Assembly (NCBI RefSeq): GCF_947492405.1
Contig: NZ_CANLMP010000004.1
Coordinates: forward strand, 248,001-312,000
Length of the DNA: 64,000 bases
Source: an uncultured Aquimarina sp.
Lineage (GTDB): Bacteria; Bacteroidota; Bacteroidia; Flavobacteriales; Flavobacteriaceae
Direction: 5' to 3'
Positions 60,418-64,000 of this stretch are shown here, piece by piece. A program made the position numbers and the translations under genes. A model generated the notes under the pieces. That model had not been told where the DNA came from. It did no database searches and saw only the letters and a list, made by a program, of their open reading frames with translations. Positions within the stretch are counted from its first letter, which is position 1. Every line of letters starts with the position of its first letter.

Positions 60418-61452
60418 TTAATACTTAACTAAAACTTTATCCTCACCCCATCTTTCATTACTTCCTATGTAAATTAAGGTTCCTTTATCATCATAACCGA
60501 AGCTCTCAATTATTTTTCCATTCAAAATCTTTTGTACTAAATTCTCATCTTCATCATACATAAAACGCAGATCTTGATCAGAGTAGCTATATTGATGGTC
60601 AATTTGAATTCTTTCAATTCTTTTTTTGGTGTCATAATAGTAGGTTAGATATGTGTGTTCGTACTTTTTATCTCTCCAATTTTTAACCTCACTTACTTTA
60701 GTAACATTATTATCATTATTATATTCGATTACAATTTTTTTTCTACTATTTTTTATAATTTCGGACAACAAACCTTTATTGTTATACTTATATTTTAGCT
60801 TTAGTGTCTTATTATATTCTGGATTTGAATTTATTATGTCTATAGTACATTCGAACAATTTACCTTGGTTATATTTATATTTAGCGTCTCGATATACTTT
60901 TTTAGAAGATATATTTCTATTCTTTTTTTGGATTAATTGCCCGTAATTGTTGTAATTATATATAACACCTTCTTTTTCTATTAACAACCCATATTGATTG
61001 TATTTATATATGTTTTTTCCTCCAAAATGATAGTCAGAACCACCTGTATCGTCAGGACAGATTTCTTCATATCCTGTTTTTAACCCTAATTTATTATAGT
61101 AAATACGTTCAGAGCAAAGTACAATTCCCGCATCAGTATATCGTTTTTTATATAGATAGGTAGGGAATGTTTCTCCTGAAATTTCCACCTTCTCTGGAAT
61201 TTCTCCATTGTAGATAATTTCTTGAACCTCCTGCGGCAATCCAAAAGGAGTCGATTTGTTATTTTTAAGACTAATTATCTTTCTTATTGCTCCTAAACTG
61301 TTATAAAAATAAATAGAGTCGTTTTGATGTTTTACGGCAATCTTATTATTTTCATAGTATACGATATTGCTACCCTGTGCATTGCTATTGAATTTAAAAA
61401 GCAATAGTAACGCAATTACAAAATTTGTTCTATGTATTATCAAACGATTCAT
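60418..61452 (-). CDS. Exported YD/RHS-like repeat protein within the immunity array
   Basis: 344 residues with a signal peptide (RTNFVIALLLLFKFNSNAQ). The body is made of tyrosine-asparagine repeats of the YD/RHS type: KYNQYGLLIEKEGVIYNYNN, then YGQLIQKKN, KYKYNNKGLLSEIIKNSRKK, and a terminal MYDEDENLVQKILNGKIIES with FGYDDKGTLIYIG. It lacks a toxin tip and the RHS core-cleavage box (PxxxxDPxG) is not seen, so it is not a full Rhs effector. It may be a surface or periplasmic scaffold, or a decoy made of Rhs-like repeats. Confidence 0.65.
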   Translation of the reverse strand: MNRLIIHRTNFVIALLLLFKFNSNAQGSNIVYYENNKIAVKHQNDSIYFYNSLGAIRKIISLKNNKSTPFGLPQEVQEIIYNGEIPEKVEISGETFPTYLYKKRYTDAGIVLCSERIYYNKLGLKTGYEEICPDDTGGSDYHFGGKNIYKYNQYGLLIEKEGVIYNYNNYGQLIQKKNRNISSKKVYRDAKYKYNQGKLFECTIDIINSNPEYNKTLKLKYKYNNKGLLSEIIKNSRKKIVIEYNNDNNVTKVSEVKNWRDKKYEHTYLTYYYDTKKRIERIQIDHQYSYSDQDLRFMYDEDENLVQKILNGKIIESFGYDDKGTLIYIGSNERWGEDKVLVKY

Positions 61453-61454
61453 AC

Positions 61455-61736
61455 TTATAACTCTGATTCGTGACGAATGCCGTTTTTATCAATTCGTATA
61501 TTCCATTTACAGGTTTTAAATGCGCCACTGTTGTTTGGTTCTACTGTTCCGTGTGCAATTAAATTATCTGGTTTTCCAAATTCATCTTCATCATCCATAT
61601 ATACTTTGATCTTCATACCTTCTTTTAGTTCAATTGTAGTACCATTAGCGTCTTTTTTGAAATCAGTTTTTGCTAACAGTATTAAATCGCATGCTATCAT
61701 TTCATTAAAATCGATATATATTTTAGATTCGTTCAT
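61455..61736 (-). CDS. Small immunity-array protein, OB-like beta barrel, unknown
   Basis: 93 residues, cytoplasmic. Strand-rich (KIYIDFNEMIACDLILLAKT, then NGTTIELKEGMKIKVYMDDE) with a C-terminal TCKWNIRIDKNGIRHESEL. The strand order and the basic/acidic alternation resemble a small beta-barrel, but no family is recognised. It ends three bases before the start of the next gene downstream and starts three bases after the stop of the one upstream. Confidence 0.6.
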   Translation of the reverse strand: MNESKIYIDFNEMIACDLILLAKTDFKKDANGTTIELKEGMKIKVYMDDEDEFGKPDNLIAHGTVEPNNSGAFKTCKWNIRIDKNGIRHESEL

Positions 61737-61738
61737 TT

Positions 61739-62335
61739 TTATTTGATTTGAAATTCATCTGTCCAACATACTATTGCTTTTTGCAATTGTATATAGTCGG
61801 TGTCATATGCAACAGCTGCGGGTAATAAACCAAGTTCTCTGGCCTCATTACTTTTATAGTAAGTTTCTAATAGATTCTTTTTATATTCAAAAAAATCTCT
61901 GATACACTGCAGTTGTTCTATAGTCAATAAAGAATAGCGTTCTTTATAATATTTTTTAGCACTTTCGTTATTACTCAATATTTCCATTAAATGAAATTCG
62001 ATATGAGGTTCTGTGCATCCTTTTAGAAGCCCTTTTTCTAATAATTTTTTCTCTTCTTTTTTAAAAAAACCAATCGCAAACAGCAATAGTATTGGTAAAT
62101 GGAAATGCATTCCTTTGGCATCAAAAAATGATAACGAACTACTACATTGATACAAATGAATTAATGGAATGTCTATCCAATCTTCTTTTTCATCTTTAGC
62201 TCTTAGTTTTCTGCATTCACTAACGGTCAATCTATCATCGTGCCCTTGTGCTTCCCAAAGGCCTATTCCATCTCCGAGTGTTACATTTTTAAAAGCTTCA
62301 TTTATTTTTTTAATTAATGCTTCTTTTTTAGTCAT
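61739..62335 (-). CDS. DUF6714-like protein of the immunity array
   Basis: 198 residues, cytoplasmic. The start (IKKINEAFKNVTLGDGIGLW, then EAQGHDDRLTVSECRKLR) and the middle (WIDIPLIHLYQCSSSLSFFD, then AKGMHFHLPILLLF) fit DUF6714 as I remember it: a conserved I-N-x-A-F start, D-G-I-G-L-W-E-A and L-S-F-x-D-A-K-G. The C-terminal third is helical (LTIEQLQCIRDFFEYKKNLL). The family has no assigned function but appears in immunity clusters. Confidence 0.65.
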   Translation of the reverse strand: MTKKEALIKKINEAFKNVTLGDGIGLWEAQGHDDRLTVSECRKLRAKDEKEDWIDIPLIHLYQCSSSLSFFDAKGMHFHLPILLLFAIGFFKKEEKKLLEKGLLKGCTEPHIEFHLMEILSNNESAKKYYKERYSLLTIEQLQCIRDFFEYKKNLLETYYKSNEARELGLLPAAVAYDTDYIQLQKAIVCWTDEFQIK

Positions 62336-62337
62336 TT

Positions 62338-62772
62338 TTATAGTTTCCTACTATTATTACTTTTGTCATTCAACCAAAGTTCTATTTCTTGAAAATTACT
62401 ATTGGATACCTCACTCCCACATGCTATTCTTGTGGTTTTGCCTCCTTGTCCTTTTTGGTATTGTATCCCGAAATTATCATCCATGGTATGATAACTAATA
62501 TACACCATTGGTAAATCATATCTTTCCTGATAATTTTTTCCTAACGAAAGCCCCAAGGCATTTTGAGATTGACTTGGGTAGTATCGTTCCCAAAAACCAA
62601 TTTCTTTACACTTTTCGATCAATTTAAGAAGAGGTTTCAATTCTTTATGCTGTTCCTCAATCCATAGTCTACACCATGTAACCATGGTGTTCCATTGAAC
62701 AAGTCTGTCCTCAGACTCCATTCCATTGATTATTTCCGTATATCGATCTCTAATATTCATTATAGTTTGCAA
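62338..62772 (-). CDS. Immunity-array protein, unknown
   Basis: 144 residues, cytoplasmic. It opens with a helix (NIRDRYTEIINGMESEDRLV, then QWNTMVTWCRLWIEEQHKEL) and continues with a strand-rich part ending GSEVSNSNFQEIELWLND. The segment SQSQNALGLSLGKNYQERYD, followed by YISYHTMDDNFGIQYQKG, looks conserved but is not one I can assign. Located three bases upstream of the DUF6714-like gene. Confidence 0.6.
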   Translation of the reverse strand: MQTIMNIRDRYTEIINGMESEDRLVQWNTMVTWCRLWIEEQHKELKPLLKLIEKCKEIGFWERYYPSQSQNALGLSLGKNYQERYDLPMVYISYHTMDDNFGIQYQKGQGGKTTRIACGSEVSNSNFQEIELWLNDKSNNSRKL

Positions 62773-62853
62773 ATGCCTCCATCAATAGTACATCACTTAA
62801 TCTTAGCATCCTATAGTCAACCAATATTCGTAGCGTGGTAGTTTATATTTGTA

Positions 62854-63543
62854 TTATAATTGATTAAATCCATATGCATCAATCATTTTATCAAGTACTG
62901 CTTCATCTTTTGTACACGTCAATATCATATCACTTATTTGGTTTTCTTTATTGAGAAAATACATGAGTATTGTTTCAGGATCCCAATAGATTCTCAATCC
63001 ATTACCACGTATTATTTCTTTATAATCATTTTCTAAGGTATCTATAAAATTCTTAGATTTTTCATTACTATGGTATTCACTAATGTCCAGTGATGCAAAA
63101 TATTGAAATCCACTTTTTGCCTTCGCATGAAAACTTTCATCAGACATGACACATTGAACATATAAGATCATTTCAATAAATTGATCTAAACTTAGTTCTT
63201 CACTATACCATTCAACAGTTTCATCAAAATTTTGATCGGAAGTTTGATACACTGTTTTTGAATCTGTTAAATCAACAGCCCAATACACTACAGATTGATT
63301 TTCTTGAAGAAACACCAACTTATTATCTTTCACAAATAGTGCTGCAACTTCAGCAAAATGATGAAAACCATCTGTAAATAATGCATTATTTCCTAAGGTA
63401 AGGTACAGTTCTTTGAGCGTAGCTGGGATTTTGATATTCAATCGTTTTTCTTGTTCGAAAATACTTGATTGCTTCATTCCTTCTTCTAAAAAAAGATGTC
63501 TTCCAATAATTTTTTCTGCTATTTGTTTTACACTTCTATTCAT
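62854..63543 (-). CDS. SMI1/KNR4-type (SUKH) immunity protein
   Basis: 229 residues, cytoplasmic. The SUKH pattern is clear: EQEKRLNIKIPATLKELYLT with the L-P-x-x-y/L-K-e-l-Y helix, then LGNNALFTDGFHHFAEVAAL, then LVFLQENQSVVYWAVDLTDS with the aromatic strand, and a helix LDQFIEMILYVQCVMSDES. SUKH proteins are the commonest immunity family in polymorphic-toxin loci, often protecting against nuclease toxins. It starts 12 bases downstream of another SUKH-like gene. Confidence 0.8.
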   Translation of the reverse strand: MNRSVKQIAEKIIGRHLFLEEGMKQSSIFEQEKRLNIKIPATLKELYLTLGNNALFTDGFHHFAEVAALFVKDNKLVFLQENQSVVYWAVDLTDSKTVYQTSDQNFDETVEWYSEELSLDQFIEMILYVQCVMSDESFHAKAKSGFQYFASLDISEYHSNEKSKNFIDTLENDYKEIIRGNGLRIYWDPETILMYFLNKENQISDMILTCTKDEAVLDKMIDAYGFNQL

Positions 63544-63554
63544 TTTTCATGAAT

Positions 63555-63989
63555 TCAATATCCCTTATGCGTTTTATATTTAATTGTATTAATCATATTA
63601 TAGTTGTTTATATAATATTGTATTACTTGGTTAAAAGTATCAAATTCGATTGGTATTTCGAATCTAGGAAGTATCAAAAAAGAAGATGGAGTGCAATACA
63701 CATGTTGTCCATCAAATGTATGGGCAATTAATATGCTATTATGTATTTTATCTTTTTGCGAATCATCTTTCCATTCCCATAAATCAATATCTTCTTTAAA
63801 ATTATTTTCAAAGAAATTTTTATCTGGTGTTATTATGTTCAGGTATTCAACATTTTCTGAAATGATTCCATATCCATAATGTTTGATAAACTCCAAGTAT
63901 GATTTTGGTATTGGAAAATTGAGCATATTCTTTATCAAATCAATATTCGCAGTGCTTTTTTCTCCAATAATTTCAAAATTCATACTCAT
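63555..63989 (-). CDS. SMI1/KNR4-type (SUKH) immunity protein, first array gene in window
   Basis: 144 residues, cytoplasmic. LIKNMLNFPIPKSYLEFIKH is the typical N-terminal helix (P-x-s-Y-x-x-F), followed by YGYGIISENVEYLNIITPDK and, later, NSILIAHTFDGQHVYCTPSS with the F-D-G-x-x-V strand typical of SUKH, and FDTFNQVIQYYINN as the last helix. Its start at 63989 is 11 bases from the window end, so the operon promoter and any toxin gene lie outside. Confidence 0.8.
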   Translation of the reverse strand: MSMNFEIIGEKSTANIDLIKNMLNFPIPKSYLEFIKHYGYGIISENVEYLNIITPDKNFFENNFKEDIDLWEWKDDSQKDKIHNSILIAHTFDGQHVYCTPSSFLILPRFEIPIEFDTFNQVIQYYINNYNMINTIKYKTHKGY

Positions 63990-64000
63990 TTTAGTTTACT

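Noticed and set aside
50929..63989. Prophage or integrative element as explanation of the small-gene run
   Set aside because: No integrase, capsid, tail, portal or terminase pattern, and SUKH and DUF4303-type genes are not phage structural genes; att sites were not seen either.

Overview
The window reads as chromosome of a marine-type Flavobacteriaceae bacterium (Bacteroidota; an Aquimarina-like genus is an inference from general style). The grounds are AT-rich DNA, TAnnTTTG-type promoter boxes, an ECF sigma/FecR/TonB receptor (STN plus carboxypeptidase-like domain)/DUF4249 operon, reg_prop and Y_Y_Y sensor kinases, a PorE-like OmpA lipoprotein and a choice-of-anchor A surface protein. No rRNA, tRNA, CRISPR array or intact insertion sequence was seen.

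Layout. 1-3227 (minus): incomplete surface protein with a choice-of-anchor A domain and Ig-like repeats, three of which carry a large inserted domain. 3.6-9.5 kb: era, a PorE-like OmpA protein, an AGCS sodium/amino-acid symporter, a SpoU RNA methyltransferase and a small secreted protein. 9.7-15.2 kb: a propeller sensor kinase with its LytTR regulator, and an S41 peptidase. 15.4-21.5 kb: a small protein followed by a 1768-residue protein that joins two alpha/beta-hydrolase (lipase-like) domains, an M17-N/macro-like domain, a CHAT (caspase-like) domain and a helical tail. 21.8-22.0 kb: frameshifted relic of a sigma-54 activator C-terminus. 22.3-29.5 kb: redox and detoxification cluster with epoxide hydrolase, membrane protein, di-haem lipoprotein, molybdenum hydroxylase large and [2Fe-2S] subunits, XdhC-like maturation factor and a truncated SDR. 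30.3-31.9 kb: isocitrate lyase. 32-41 kb: signalling island with two single-domain receivers, a small secreted protein, three sensor kinases and a small ORF flanked by hairpins; two near-identical 19-bp palindromes lie in it. 41.4-47.7 kb: sigma factor/anti-sigma/TonB receptor/DUF4249 uptake operon with a lipoprotein hydrolase. 47.9-50.4 kb: an epimerase-like protein and a membrane AraC regulator.

50.9-64 kb (minus): 24 tightly packed small genes, nearly all unrelated to each other, including SUKH (SMI1/KNR4), DUF4303-like, DUF6210-like, DUF6304-like, DUF6678-like and DUF6714-like proteins. This is the signature of an immunity-gene array against polymorphic or contact-delivered toxins. No toxin lies in the window; transcription enters from beyond base 64000.

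The two strongest candidates for an undescribed system are the CHAT/double-lipase module (15.4-21.5 kb) and the immunity array, which contains one protein with an EF-Ts-like UBA domain.
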